In this document: positions 38,255 through 47,329 of the stretch, one piece after another
Position numbering within the stretch: the first letter of the stretch is position 1
Layout of the letters: every line of letters starts with the position of its first letter
Assembly (NCBI RefSeq): GCF_001467625.1
Contig: NZ_LNYB01000081.1
Location: 206,846 to 270,845, forward strand
Length of the DNA stretch: 64,000 nucleotides
From: Legionella feeleii
GTDB taxonomy: Bacteria > Pseudomonadota > Gammaproteobacteria > Legionellales > Legionellaceae
Reading direction: 5' to 3'
The notes under the pieces: generated by a model
The model's input: the letters and a program-made list of their open reading frames with translations, nothing else
Databases searched by the model: none
What the model was told of the DNA's origin: nothing
Position numbers and translations under genes: made by a program

Positions 38255-40990
38255 GTGTTATTGAGTCAAGTACCTATGCCTTCACTTCCTCAAGAAGTCT
38301 TAATTGCAAAAGCAAGCCAATGGCAAAGCCGTTTTCGCGGCAACACTGCCGATTTCAATGATGAAGTAACGAATAAAGGAGTTTGTTTAGGTTTAAGTGT
38401 TTGGCGTCTGTATTGCACGTTAACTGGAAAATACAAGGAATATGAAAATCTATTAAAATTGATTTATGAAGCAGACCCTCTTGCAGGCAATATCAGCCCT
38501 GAGGTGCATCAAGCATTCGAGACTTTTATTCAAAACACAATTTGGCTGCATCGTACCTTAGGCATTGAAGCGGGTACAACCCAGTCTCATATGCAAGGGG
38601 CTTTAGAAGCATTATTTAAACGAAAAGGGGAGGCTTTTCCCTTAACCTATCATCATCAATTAGCTGGTGTTCTCAGCGAAGAAGAATTGAAAGCCATATT
38701 ATCCACGTATTTAACCATCAACCCAAATTTACAACAAGGTGTAGGTTTTACTCTGGGATGTCATGAACATGCCCTATCGATAACACGAGTTGGTCATCAG
38801 ATTGAAGTGGTTGATCCTTCTTATGGGACAGTATGGTCCATTGAAGTACCACAAAAAGGAACAGCCGAAGCGAATGCAGCAGCACTTAAAGTCCTAGTAA
38901 ATCAAATGGTTGAAGAAGTACTTAGTAGCGCGCTGCACTTTGATGAAGCTGAGTTTCAAGGTACTTACCACGGTATTCGTATGCATGTCTATTCTCGCTT
39001 GCATAATCCAACTCCAGCAGTATTACCTACTATTTATCCACCTGCTACCGAATTACTAACCCCTTTGTATGAAAAAAGGAAAGATTCACTGGCGCAACAA
39101 GGGGCGAAATCAAAGGATAATGCATTAGATTTTGCCATTCAAAATGGAGATTCAAAATTAGTGCTTTATATTGAACAATCTCTCGCTAAGGAGAAGCTGG
39201 AAACTTGCATAAAACACGCATTGAAAACGGCGGTATCTTACGGGCAGTTTGAGTTTGTAAAACGCTATTATAAAAAAGAACACGTGGATCAAAATGTTAT
39301 GGTCGAAGCATACTCGAGTGGCGATCCACAGATAATTAATTTTCTTCTTGAAAAAGGCCATCGTTTTGAGAAAAACGCATTTGAGCATGCCCTTGCGGAA
39401 TCCGCACGAAAAGATCAGGGCTATACCTTTGCTCTACTGATGGAGTATTACCATAAATTCCATACCGAGCAACCAACTTTAATCAATCCGGCTCAATTAG
39501 TCACAGCGGGTAAAGAGCGCATGCCCTTATTAAATATCGCTGCGAAACATACGAGCGTTGAAGTAATGAGAATGCTCTTAAAAGCAAATGTTGATTTATC
39601 ATTAACCGATGCATCAGGAAGAAATTGCCTACATTATCTTTCTCCTCAGCAAACAAAACTTTTCGTCGATATTGCGACTCGCAAGCCTGAGTTATTACTT
39701 ACAAAAGATAAAAAGGGTCAATCTCCCCTATTTCGATTATATAAAGAAGGCAGGGAGTCATATGAACAAATTTGTACACTACTCATAAAAAAAGGAGAGT
39801 GGTATGAATCCTATATACTGGCTTTAATTCATAATAACCAAAACATCATCAAACAATGCCGCGAGAATATTCCTTTTTCCACAATGCTTAAGCGGGAAGG
39901 CGATTCAAGAGCAGGAATAAATCGTTTTGTTGAACTATGTGAAAGAACCCAATTTGAGGATGGACGGGCAGCACCCTTTATTCAAGCCTTGGCTGGCATG
40001 AATTATAGAGAACAGACTCAAGATACCTTGCATGATATTTATCTATTGGCCCTCAAACATGCTCATAAAGAAACGATTACTTCGGTACTACAAGTTCCAA
40101 CCTTTGATCAGAATGCACTCTTTAAAAAAGGCCCTGTAGTTGCTTTACACCCATGGCCTCAACTCACTCAGAAACCTGAGTTATTTGATCTGATTGCCTC
40201 AAAGATAGATATCAGCAAGTTATCGCAAGACAGTTTAATTGAATATTATTTACTCGCCTTACAGCATAAAAAAATCGACCTTTGCAAAGAAATCAGTAAC
40301 CGTATTGTGGATAAAAGTGCTCTTTTGCTCATAAGTCCACGGAGTGGGACAGATCCTTACGATTTTTTTGAAAAAGATGAAAGTCTTTTTAATCAAATCA
40401 TAAAACCTATCGCTGTAGAGGGTTTAAAAGCTGAGGCTTTAAATCAACTATATAAACTAGGATTACTGCATAATAACCAAGATATTTACAGTAAATGCAT
40501 TAAAAAATTACGAGAAGATCCGCGGTTTGTCACTCGTACCGATGATTTAGATTGGTGTTATCAGAAACAAAATCATGTTCTATTTAAAGAGCTGTTTGCC
40601 ATTAAGGCCGTTAACGAGGAATGGTGCAAAAAAACCTTTATCAAATCCATGGATGAAAATAACTATGAAATTGCCGCCGGCATCTTAACGAAGTTCCCTC
40701 AATTTGTGAATACTGAAACCGATAACATTAATGGCTCCCCTCAATTGCCTTTGTGGGTTGCAATCCACAAAAAAGATGCCGTGCGCTGTCAATTTTTACT
40801 CGAACATAATGCAGACCCTTACAAAAAAAGACTTAGTGTGACTTTAATGGCAGAAGGGCAGCGACGTGAACCCTTAAAAAAACTGTTTGATTCCTATGAT
40901 GCAGGTATTAAAGCAACGCAAAAGCAATTTTTAGACGTCTTCGAACAATTAAAAGAACATAAGCACTGGAACCTAAAGCAAAAATATTGA
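38255..40990 (+). CDS. C58 (YopT-like) cysteine protease-like and ankyrin-repeat protein, candidate effector
   Basis: 911 residues from a GTG at 38255; a TTG at 38261 (AAGG upstream) or the ATG at 38276 are also possible. Residues about 36-200 carry G-V-C-L-G-L-S-V-W (Cys44), C-H-E-H-A-L-S-I (His172) and V-V-D-P-S-Y-G (Asp187). This is the Cys-His-Asp order of C58/YopT-type proteases, with a His-Asp spacing of 15 (YopT 16). Ankyrin-like repeats follow from about 290 to 490 (D-N-A-L-D-F-A-I-Q-N-G-D, L-L-N-I-A-A-K-H-T-S) and again near the C-terminus. No signal peptide. The same frame continues as coding-like sequence beyond the TGA. Confidence 0.75.
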   Translation: MLLSQVPMPSLPQEVLIAKASQWQSRFRGNTADFNDEVTNKGVCLGLSVWRLYCTLTGKYKEYENLLKLIYEADPLAGNISPEVHQAFETFIQNTIWLHRTLGIEAGTTQSHMQGALEALFKRKGEAFPLTYHHQLAGVLSEEELKAILSTYLTINPNLQQGVGFTLGCHEHALSITRVGHQIEVVDPSYGTVWSIEVPQKGTAEANAAALKVLVNQMVEEVLSSALHFDEAEFQGTYHGIRMHVYSRLHNPTPAVLPTIYPPATELLTPLYEKRKDSLAQQGAKSKDNALDFAIQNGDSKLVLYIEQSLAKEKLETCIKHALKTAVSYGQFEFVKRYYKKEHVDQNVMVEAYSSGDPQIINFLLEKGHRFEKNAFEHALAESARKDQGYTFALLMEYYHKFHTEQPTLINPAQLVTAGKERMPLLNIAAKHTSVEVMRMLLKANVDLSLTDASGRNCLHYLSPQQTKLFVDIATRKPELLLTKDKKGQSPLFRLYKEGRESYEQICTLLIKKGEWYESYILALIHNNQNIIKQCRENIPFSTMLKREGDSRAGINRFVELCERTQFEDGRAAPFIQALAGMNYREQTQDTLHDIYLLALKHAHKETITSVLQVPTFDQNALFKKGPVVALHPWPQLTQKPELFDLIASKIDISKLSQDSLIEYYLLALQHKKIDLCKEISNRIVDKSALLLISPRSGTDPYDFFEKDESLFNQIIKPIAVEGLKAEALNQLYKLGLLHNNQDIYSKCIKKLREDPRFVTRTDDLDWCYQKQNHVLFKELFAIKAVNEEWCKKTFIKSMDENNYEIAAGILTKFPQFVNTETDNINGSPQLPLWVAIHKKDAVRCQFLLEHNADPYKKRLSVTLMAEGQRREPLKKLFDSYDAGIKATQKQFLDVFEQLKEHKHWNLKQKY

Positions 40991-41471
40991 TTCTTTGGTG
41001 ATTATGTTAATGCTATTTCGTTACCACTCGGTAATAACAAAATACTGCATTTACCCAGGGAATTAAAAGAAACTTTAGAACTTATCCAGAAAGCTTGTCA
41101 GGAAACGAGCCTTCCCCTGTTAAAAGGACATGTGAACAAATTAACTCTAGGTATTAATGCACTACCAGACAAAATAATGCCAGTCGCCTTAAAACAAAAA
41201 TTGATAGAAGCAGTTCTCCCCTCCAAAGGAGTTGCTCCTGTTCATAGAGAGGCAATACAACAAATGAGGGTGGGACCTGCTTAATCCCTATTCATCTTCA
41301 AAATTTTTTGAAAGATCCAGCTTTAGGTAGAGGCACTTTGGCGACAGCTCTGCAAGATATTATTAGCCTGTCAATCTATTTTATAGGAGCCACTCTTCTG
41401 TTATGAGTACGTCTTTTGATTTAATCGAACCTGTCGTCATCTCCACAGCGTTTAATCCATCAGCTAATTAG
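40991..41471 (+). pseudogene. Decaying 3' continuation of the C58/ankyrin gene
   Basis: After the TGA at 40988-40990 the same frame stays open for 97 codons to a TAA at 41282-41284 (starting F-F-G-D-Y-V-N-A-I and rich in Leu, Lys and Glu). A second coding-like stretch (L-I-P-I-H-L-Q-N-F-L-K-D-P-A-L-G) continues in another frame from 41281 to a stop at 41404-41406. A short third one ends at 41471. This suggests the original protein was longer and that a nonsense change and frameshifts cut it. No start codon with a ribosome-binding site serves the tail. Confidence 0.6.
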
Positions 41472-41532
41472 CTCAAAACATAGTCCAATCAATCTTTGAA
41501 TCTGAAAACAAGAACTCAAACCATGTTACATT

Positions 41533-42378
41533 TCATAATGAAAATACTTTGTTGATTGAAACGGCCACTTCCTGTGCGATAAGACGCTGCGACGTACTAA
41601 AAGAGACTGTACCCCCATTAAGACCTCCGTTAATCTCAGGAGAGAAAGATAGAAGATTATTTGCTTTATAATGGTCCGTGATCGCATAACTATAATTGAA
41701 CTTCAGGAACCAGGTAGGATTTAAGTAAAACGCCATGCCGGCCTGTACTGCACCGCCCCATACCCATTTTGTATTGGAAAAGCCATTAAGATTACCAGCG
41801 TAAAGCCCAGAAACTGTATCAGCGCTCACATCCACCGTGTGTTTTGTTCTGAACACAGCAGGACCTGCTCCGAGGTATATAAAACTATTGGTCAATGAAC
41901 GACCAATAAATAGCGGTAACATGAGTTTATCATTCACTCTGGTTTGGATAGAGCTCATACTGATTTCATCGGTAACGTTAACAGAGGGGTTTATAAAATT
42001 GATGGAAGTCCCAGGTTCCTGGAACTGGTTATAACTGATTATTTTTGCTCTTGAATATTGGTATAAAAATTCAATCCCCCACAACCATTGACCGCCACTA
42101 ATAGGTTGAAAATAACCGAGCTGGCCTTCAGGAGCAAACACCTCTTTTGTCTTCGAATAAGAACCCGTTGCCCCCGAAAACAAGCCTATAGGCACAAAAC
42201 CACTGGTCGCATTCAGGCTCCCAGACATCTCGGAATTAATACGGAAAAAATTATAGCTGCCACCCAAGCCAGCGAAAAAACCTGTTTGATTAATTGGTCC
42301 AGGGGAATTAATAGTCGCAGCAAATGTTGCTGAAATGGATAGACTCAAGACCGGTATACACAATCCAGTATATTTCAA
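41533..42378 (-). CDS. Outer-membrane beta-barrel protein
   Basis: 281 residues with a signal peptide (cleavage after about residue 20, A-T-F-A-A). The mature part alternates polar and hydrophobic residues with many Gly, Tyr and Asn, and includes G-L-G-G-S-Y-N-F, G-G-G-Q/W-type turns and a C-terminal strand. It resembles Legionella outer-membrane beta-barrel proteins of the OmpW/Omp25-like size class. The start is a TTG with a perfect AGGGAGG seven bases upstream. Ligand unknown. It follows the GH17-like gene on the same strand. Confidence 0.8.
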   Translation of the reverse strand: MKYTGLCIPVLSLSISATFAATINSPGPINQTGFFAGLGGSYNFFRINSEMSGSLNATSGFVPIGLFSGATGSYSKTKEVFAPEGQLGYFQPISGGQWLWGIEFLYQYSRAKIISYNQFQEPGTSINFINPSVNVTDEISMSSIQTRVNDKLMLPLFIGRSLTNSFIYLGAGPAVFRTKHTVDVSADTVSGLYAGNLNGFSNTKWVWGGAVQAGMAFYLNPTWFLKFNYSYAITDHYKANNLLSFSPEINGGLNGGTVSFSTSQRLIAQEVAVSINKVFSL

Positions 42379-42444
42379 AGCAAACCTCCCTGTAATTCAC
42401 TCAATCAAGCAACAGTAGAACACACTGTTGCGCAGTTCAAACAC

Positions 42445-43971
42445 TTAGTAGTAACAGTTACTCAGCTTGTCATTCGGACAATTGCATTTTCCAGCAAAGG
42501 TAATATGTCCAGCACTATCAATTGATTGCACTGTACTAGTGCAAGAGGGGTTGCCTCTAATCGTGATTGTTGCCCCCGGGAATACCAAATATTGCGGCCA
42601 GGGTGCTCCTGGCAAACTGCTTTGTTTGCCATCACTAGTCAGTGTGGTGGAAACTTCGCTACCGGTAGTCGGGTTTTTTTGCTTAATAACAAGCGTATAG
42701 GGATGGGCAAAACCTACGATTGTCAGCAAAGATCCTCTTGAAAACCCCTGGCATCCCGTAGCTGAAACCAATTTGTTCGCAGGAACAAGTCCTGCCGCCT
42801 TTTGACTACAATTGGAATCAAAAAGACCATAGTGCCCTTCTGCGCTGCTACTCCCCTTGTTTGGCTCATCATAAGCCTCAAATGCCAGAACACCAATTGA
42901 ATACCCTGAGTTAGCAACAAAATTAGACGTGTTGGCTTGATAAAGCGCTGTATAATAGGTGGCCGCATTAGCAACAGAGGGAACACAGGGTCCCGGTGAA
43001 TTACAGGCATATTCAGTTGTTGTCCCCTCAGTTGCCCAACCTGTTTCTGCCGCCAAAAGAACACGGCCGGGTGTATAAAATGGCTGCTGAGCAGCCGCAG
43101 GTAAAGCAGGTGGATTGGCTGAACCTACAACATGAATATAATCCCAGGCTAATGAATTGTTGGGTTGAACGGTGGTCGCTAATGGTGGAACCCATACAGC
43201 CTGATTAGCTGGCACCCCCCACTGAAAAGGATAAGGGTCAAAAGCCAAAGGCGCATCAGCAGAATAACTGTTAGCCAGGGTGATCATGTCATTGGAAATG
43301 GCAACACTGGGTGTCACCAAATTGCCACTAACCAGCGCTGAGCTCACTGGTGTCGCAAGACCAGCAGTAGTCAATGTACTTTTCAGCGCATTAACTGCTG
43401 AAGTTAAATAAACTATGTTTGAGGTGACCGGATTGTTACAGGGTGAAATCGTATTGCCAGCCTCACAATAATTTTCATGCCCAGCCAATACGAGAATGAC
43501 CGTATCATTAAAAATCGATTTGGTGACCTGGCTAATAACTGCATTGAGAGTGGCCTGTGCGCAAGGAATATAGTCTTGGTTTGCAGGAGGAACCGGACAG
43601 GAACCGCCAGTGTAGGGTGAATCTGCAGGTTGCTGGGGAATAACCGCTTCATAAATGACTTTCATTCCTAAAGCATGGGCTTGATTGATGATATCAACCC
43701 AGGAATAAATGGTCGTCTGATAGGAACGGACTGTACTAAATCCCGCTTCTTTCAATTGCGCCAGCTCTGCGTAAACGTTAGTAATCGGTGTACCCTGGCC
43801 ATTATTACCTACGATAAAGACATCGTGATTATTTAACGGGACGTTGCCTGCATAATGATTGGGTTGATAATCCACGCCAATCAAGCCATTAAAATTAAAG
43901 GCTGCGAAAACCTCTGCGATCCAAAAAAATAATGCAAATAAAAATACTAATTTTTTTAACTGATACAACAT
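42445..43971 (-). CDS. Secreted GH17-like beta-1,3-glucanase candidate
   Basis: 508 residues with a signal peptide (cleavage near F-A-A at 22-24). Seen: an opening strand G-V-D-Y-Q-P, the loop V-R-S-Y-Q-T (a typical TIM-barrel strand of GH17), A-G-H-E-N-Y near residue 165 (acid/base candidate Glu166) and L-A-A-E-T-G-W-A-T-E-G near 307 (nucleophile candidate Glu309; family S-E-T-G-W-P-S). The last 100 residues form a beta-rich, Cys-containing appendage. GH17 enzymes cut beta-1,3-glucans of fungi and plants. The enzyme may act on amoebal or fungal walls (inference). Confidence 0.7.
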   Translation of the reverse strand: MLYQLKKLVFLFALFFWIAEVFAAFNFNGLIGVDYQPNHYAGNVPLNNHDVFIVGNNGQGTPITNVYAELAQLKEAGFSTVRSYQTTIYSWVDIINQAHALGMKVIYEAVIPQQPADSPYTGGSCPVPPANQDYIPCAQATLNAVISQVTKSIFNDTVILVLAGHENYCEAGNTISPCNNPVTSNIVYLTSAVNALKSTLTTAGLATPVSSALVSGNLVTPSVAISNDMITLANSYSADAPLAFDPYPFQWGVPANQAVWVPPLATTVQPNNSLAWDYIHVVGSANPPALPAAAQQPFYTPGRVLLAAETGWATEGTTTEYACNSPGPCVPSVANAATYYTALYQANTSNFVANSGYSIGVLAFEAYDEPNKGSSSAEGHYGLFDSNCSQKAAGLVPANKLVSATGCQGFSRGSLLTIVGFAHPYTLVIKQKNPTTGSEVSTTLTSDGKQSSLPGAPWPQYLVFPGATITIRGNPSCTSTVQSIDSAGHITFAGKCNCPNDKLSNCYY

Positions 43972-44187
43972 ATGATTCGTCCTTATCTTAGTGTCCCTTC
44001 ACTTTTGTGATCTATCAGCACTCAATGACTAAAGATGTTATTCTGAATTGAATACGGAGTATAGAGAATCTTTCGAAACTATTGATGCATTCGGAATTCT
44101 TGCCACTGATAAAATAAAAATGAATTAGATATAAATTAAATTACCATCTAGAATAAAATTAACTTATATACACGACAAGGGATTGCC
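43972..44187. other. Divergent intergenic region before the bufferin-like gene
   Basis: About 215 AT-rich bases between the GH17-like gene and the bufferin-like gene. Promoters for both are expected; no clear consensus, repeat or extra gene is seen. Confidence 0.4.
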
Positions 44188-44478
44188 ATGGTAGATAAAA
44201 ACAAATTAATTAAATCAGCAATGACTGCTTTTTTAGTGCTGGCAGCAACACCCTCTATTGGTGCTACGAACTCAAATGCAAGTGATCCATCTGCTGCTCC
44301 CGCCACAGAAAAATGTTATGGTGTTGTTAGAGCGGGATTCAATGATTGCGCAACAGCAACCTCTTCCTGTGCCGGATCTTCGACTAAAGATGCACAACCT
44401 GATGCTTTTGTTTTCGTTCCTCAGGGATTATGCGAAAAACTGGTGGGTGGAAGTTTAACTGCTGATAAAAAATCTTAA
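44188..44478 (+). CDS. DUF2282 / BufA-type bufferin-like small secreted protein
   Basis: 96 residues with a signal peptide (A-L/V-rich core, cleavage near S-I-G-A). The mature part has four cysteines at 43, 54, 61 and 82 in the family contexts K-C-Y-G, N-D-C-A, S-C-A-G and G-L-C-E-K-L-V-G-G-S-L. DUF2282 proteins are the precursors of bufferins, copper-binding peptides modified by a DUF692 (BufB) enzyme with a DUF2063 (BufC) partner. Neither is in this window, so this copy is an orphan or its partners lie elsewhere. It precedes the YceI operon by 50 bases and may be part of it. Confidence 0.85.
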   Translation: MVDKNKLIKSAMTAFLVLAATPSIGATNSNASDPSAAPATEKCYGVVRAGFNDCATATSSCAGSSTKDAQPDAFVFVPQGLCEKLVGGSLTADKKS

Positions 44479-44530
44479 TTAAATCCTGGGTAGAGCCAAC
44501 TTAGGTAGAGATTCAATGAAAGGGAGTTTT

Positions 44531-45118
44531 ATGATGACAAAAAAATTAATGGGCTATTTTTTGGCTGGATTGCTGATAATACCCTTTTCTACACTGCATG
44601 CTGCGGCAGAAACTTTAAAGCTTGATCCTGAACATAGCTATATTCTATGGCAAATTAAACATTTGGGATTTTCAACTCAAGCGGGTAAATGGTATGTGAA
44701 TGGCGCCGTAACCCTGGATAAAGATAAGCCAGAAAATAGTAAAGTTAATGCAACGATCAAACTGGCTGATATTGTTACCGGAATCCCCGAGTTAGATAAA
44801 CACCTAAAAGGCAAGCTTTTCTTTGATGTTGCCAAGTATCCCACAGCAACATTTGTTAGTAACAAGGTGGAAGTCCTCAGTCAAACAACAGCCAAAGTTC
44901 ACGGCACCCTGGATCTACATGGCATTTCACAACCCGTCACTTTGAATGTAACCCTGAATAAAGTCGGCAAAAATCCTATAACCGAGAAAATGACAGCAGG
45001 TTTTACTGCCACGACCACGATTAAACGTTCTGATTTTGGTATAAAGGCGCTCCTACCGGATCTAGGCGATGAAGTAAAGATAGAAATTAATGCCGAAGCT
45101 TATAAAGACACTCAATGA
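44531..45118 (+). CDS. YceI family periplasmic lipocalin-like protein (first copy)
   Basis: 195 residues from the ATG at 44531, with GGGAG eight bases upstream. A signal peptide (L-A-G-L-L-I-I-P-F-S, cleavage near A-A-A) precedes a beta-barrel of the YceI fold: D-P-E-H-S-Y-I-L-W, H-L-G-F-S, L-D-L-H-G-I-S-Q-P-V-T-L and I-K-R-S-D-F-G-I. YceI proteins bind isoprenoid quinones and are often next to cytochrome b561. The next gene overlaps its stop. Confidence 0.93.
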   Translation: MMTKKLMGYFLAGLLIIPFSTLHAAAETLKLDPEHSYILWQIKHLGFSTQAGKWYVNGAVTLDKDKPENSKVNATIKLADIVTGIPELDKHLKGKLFFDVAKYPTATFVSNKVEVLSQTTAKVHGTLDLHGISQPVTLNVTLNKVGKNPITEKMTAGFTATTTIKRSDFGIKALLPDLGDEVKIEINAEAYKDTQ

Positions 45119-45126
45119 GGCCTATT

Positions 45127-45660
45127 ATGAGAATAAAAAATACTACCCATAAATACGGCATTGTTACCATTTCCTTACACTGGCTATTAGCGATTTTAAT
45201 GGTTGGGCTTCTTATCCTGGGTATCTATATGGTCGAGCTGCCAATCAGCCTGCAAAAACTTAAGTTGTATGGCTGGCATAAAGAGTACGGATTTCTTGTA
45301 TTAGGGCTTGCCATGATTCGAATAATATGGCGCCTTATCAATATCACCCCTGAGTTATCTATTCCAGCCTGGGAACAGTTTGCTGCCCGGGCAGTGCATT
45401 GGGCTTTTTACGGATTTATGTTTGCTTTGCCCATTACCGGCTGGTTAATAACCTCTGCTGCGGGGCTACCCGTTTCTTTCTTTGGTTTGTTTACGATACC
45501 TAATCTGATAGCTCCCAATGAAGAATTAAGGCATTTATTCCAGGAGATTCATGAATGGCTAGGTTATGCTTTAATTGCATTTATTGCGCTTCATACTGCT
45601 GCGGCTTTAAAACACCATTTCATTGATAAAGATGACATCCTAAGGAGAATGCTGTCATGA
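45127..45660 (+). CDS. Cytochrome b561 family membrane protein
   Basis: 177 residues from the ATG at 45127, seven bases after GAGG; an ATG at 45115 overlapping the YceI stop is also possible. Four hydrophobic segments carry His residues that could ligate two haems: S-L-H-W in the first, G-W-H-K-E-Y-G after the second, H-W-A-F-Y in the third and L-H-T-A-A-A-L-K-H in the fourth. It probably passes electrons between quinol and periplasmic acceptors, here flanked by two quinone-binding YceI proteins. Its stop overlaps the next start (ATGA). Confidence 0.93.
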   Translation: MRIKNTTHKYGIVTISLHWLLAILMVGLLILGIYMVELPISLQKLKLYGWHKEYGFLVLGLAMIRIIWRLINITPELSIPAWEQFAARAVHWAFYGFMFALPITGWLITSAAGLPVSFFGLFTIPNLIAPNEELRHLFQEIHEWLGYALIAFIALHTAAALKHHFIDKDDILRRMLS

Positions 45661-46238
45661 GATTAATCAATTCCTTATCCAAATGGTTAGTTTTCATGAT
45701 ACTGACCTTCATACCTGTTTTTGTAAACGCAGCTCTTCCCGAATGGGAAATTATTCCGGGTGAAAGCAGTCTTAGCTTTACTGCTATTCAAAATGATGCG
45801 CCTGTTAAAGGCCAATTTAAACAATTTACAGGTAAAATTTTTGTTGACCCTAATGATTATAAAAGCAGCAAGATAGATATTATAGTCGATATGAATTCTG
45901 TTTCTGCGGATTACGCAGATGTAAAAAATACCTTGATTACGCCTGATTTTTTTAATGTAAAGATGTTTCCCAAAGCAGAATTTAAGGCAACTGAGTTTAA
46001 TAAGACTGGAGATAAAACTTATCAGGCAATAGGGACACTGACTATCCGTGATAAATCTGCTCCTGTTACTTTAACCTTCACTGCAGTAGAAACTTCACCA
46101 GGGATGGCACTTGTCGAAGGCTCTACTACATTCAAACGCAGTACATTTGGTGTTGGACAAGGTGACTGGGCTAGTACTGATGAAATAAAAGACGATGTTA
46201 AAGTCGATTTTAAACTGGTCGCTAAAAAGAAATCATAA
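45657..46238 (+). CDS. YceI family periplasmic protein (second copy)
   Basis: 193 residues with a signal peptide (cleavage near V-N-A at 23-25). Fold motifs: E-S-S-L-S-F-T-A-I-Q, G-K-I-F-V-D-P, D-F-F-N-V-K-M-F-P-K-A-E-F and F-K-R-S-T-F-G-V-G-Q-G-D-W-A-S. Paralogous to the first copy but diverged, and with the typical Q-N-D-A-P-V-K-G-Q-F start of the subgroup next to cytochrome b561. It overlaps the b561 gene by four bases. Confidence 0.93.
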   Translation: MRLINSLSKWLVFMILTFIPVFVNAALPEWEIIPGESSLSFTAIQNDAPVKGQFKQFTGKIFVDPNDYKSSKIDIIVDMNSVSADYADVKNTLITPDFFNVKMFPKAEFKATEFNKTGDKTYQAIGTLTIRDKSAPVTLTFTAVETSPGMALVEGSTTFKRSTFGVGQGDWASTDEIKDDVKVDFKLVAKKKS

Positions 46239-46294
46239 CCGTCGCTTATTGTTCTACTGAGAGAGTATAGAAGCGCAGAGAGTGGGGTCACAAA

Positions 46295-47065
46295 ATGGAT
46301 AAAAAGCACTTAGGCAAAGGAAAATCGTTTATTAACAATGAATTTGATATGCCTGCTCCTCGGTGGATAAATACCTACCCAGCAGGACCTTACCGATTTA
46401 TAAACCGCGAATTTTTTATTATCACCTACGAAACAGATCCCGAGCTATTACAAGCAGTTTTGCCCCCACCTTTAGAGTTAATTGAGCCGGTTATTAAATT
46501 TGAATTTATTCGTATGCCTGATTCAACTGGATTTGGTGATTACACTGAATCAGGCCAGGTTATACCGGTTAGATACAAAGGGGAGGAGGGAGGATTTACG
46601 ATTTCCATGTTTCTTGACTGTCATGCTCCCATTGCCGGTGGCCGCGAAATATGGGGATTTCCGAAAAAACTGGCTAAACCCAAATTAGTTGTTGAAGAGG
46701 ACACGCTAATTGGCTTTCTGAATTACGGCAGTATCAGAATTGCTACAGCAACAATGGGTTATAAACATCATCGAGTAGATAAAGAAAAAGTCCTGGAAGC
46801 CATGAAAAAACCTGTGTTCTTGCTTAAAAATATTCCTGGTGTAGATGGCAAACCTGAAGTGAATCAGTTAACAAGGACCTATCTACAGGACATCACTATA
46901 AAAGGGGCCTGGACTGGACCAGGTAGCCTGGAGCTTCATCCCCACGCCCTGGCACCTATTGCAAATTTTTATATTAAGAGAATCGTTTCTGTTTCTCATT
47001 TTATAACTGATTTAACGCTCCCTTATGGAGACGTTGTTGAAGATTATTTGATTCCCAAGAAATAA
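46295..47065 (+). CDS. Acetoacetate decarboxylase family protein
   Basis: 256 residues. Seen: P-P-x-L-E at 60-65 and the Schiff-base lysine region G-R-E-I-W-G-F-P-K-K, with the adjacent Lys pair that lowers the pKa in classical enzymes. Acetoacetate decarboxylase yields acetone and CO2; in Legionella-like organisms it may link to poly-hydroxybutyrate or acetoacetate use (inference). Single gene, 56 bases after the YceI operon. Confidence 0.9.
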   Translation: MDKKHLGKGKSFINNEFDMPAPRWINTYPAGPYRFINREFFIITYETDPELLQAVLPPPLELIEPVIKFEFIRMPDSTGFGDYTESGQVIPVRYKGEEGGFTISMFLDCHAPIAGGREIWGFPKKLAKPKLVVEEDTLIGFLNYGSIRIATATMGYKHHRVDKEKVLEAMKKPVFLLKNIPGVDGKPEVNQLTRTYLQDITIKGAWTGPGSLELHPHALAPIANFYIKRIVSVSHFITDLTLPYGDVVEDYLIPKK

Positions 47066-47134
47066 CGGCCCTTAAAGCACGAAAATCATAAGCATTAACG
47101 GTGCATACTATTCTTTGAAACCAGATAAAAAACT

Positions 47135-47221
47135 GTCATCGTTGCAAACAAAGTGAAGAAATCCAGTTCCAATCTTCCAGGCAGTATCGTTATGGATTGC
47201 TTTACCAAGCTTGCAACGACG
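47135..47221. repeat. Diverged REP-type palindrome
   Basis: Two facing arms (CATCGTTGCAAACAAAGTGA at 47138-47157, and TGGATTGCTTTACC...TTGCAACGACG at 47193-47221) resemble the widespread element of bacterial genomes ending in CGTCATTGCGA...GCAATCCA. The copies are imperfect, so this is an old insertion. Confidence 0.45.
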
Positions 47222-47329
47222 AAATAGACATACTCACGTGGATGATTCCACAAAATCTGGTGATAAGAATGTGTTGTGGTTGCTAAAACACTTTCTTTTA
47301 GTAAAAATAATCACTGTGTTATTGAATGC

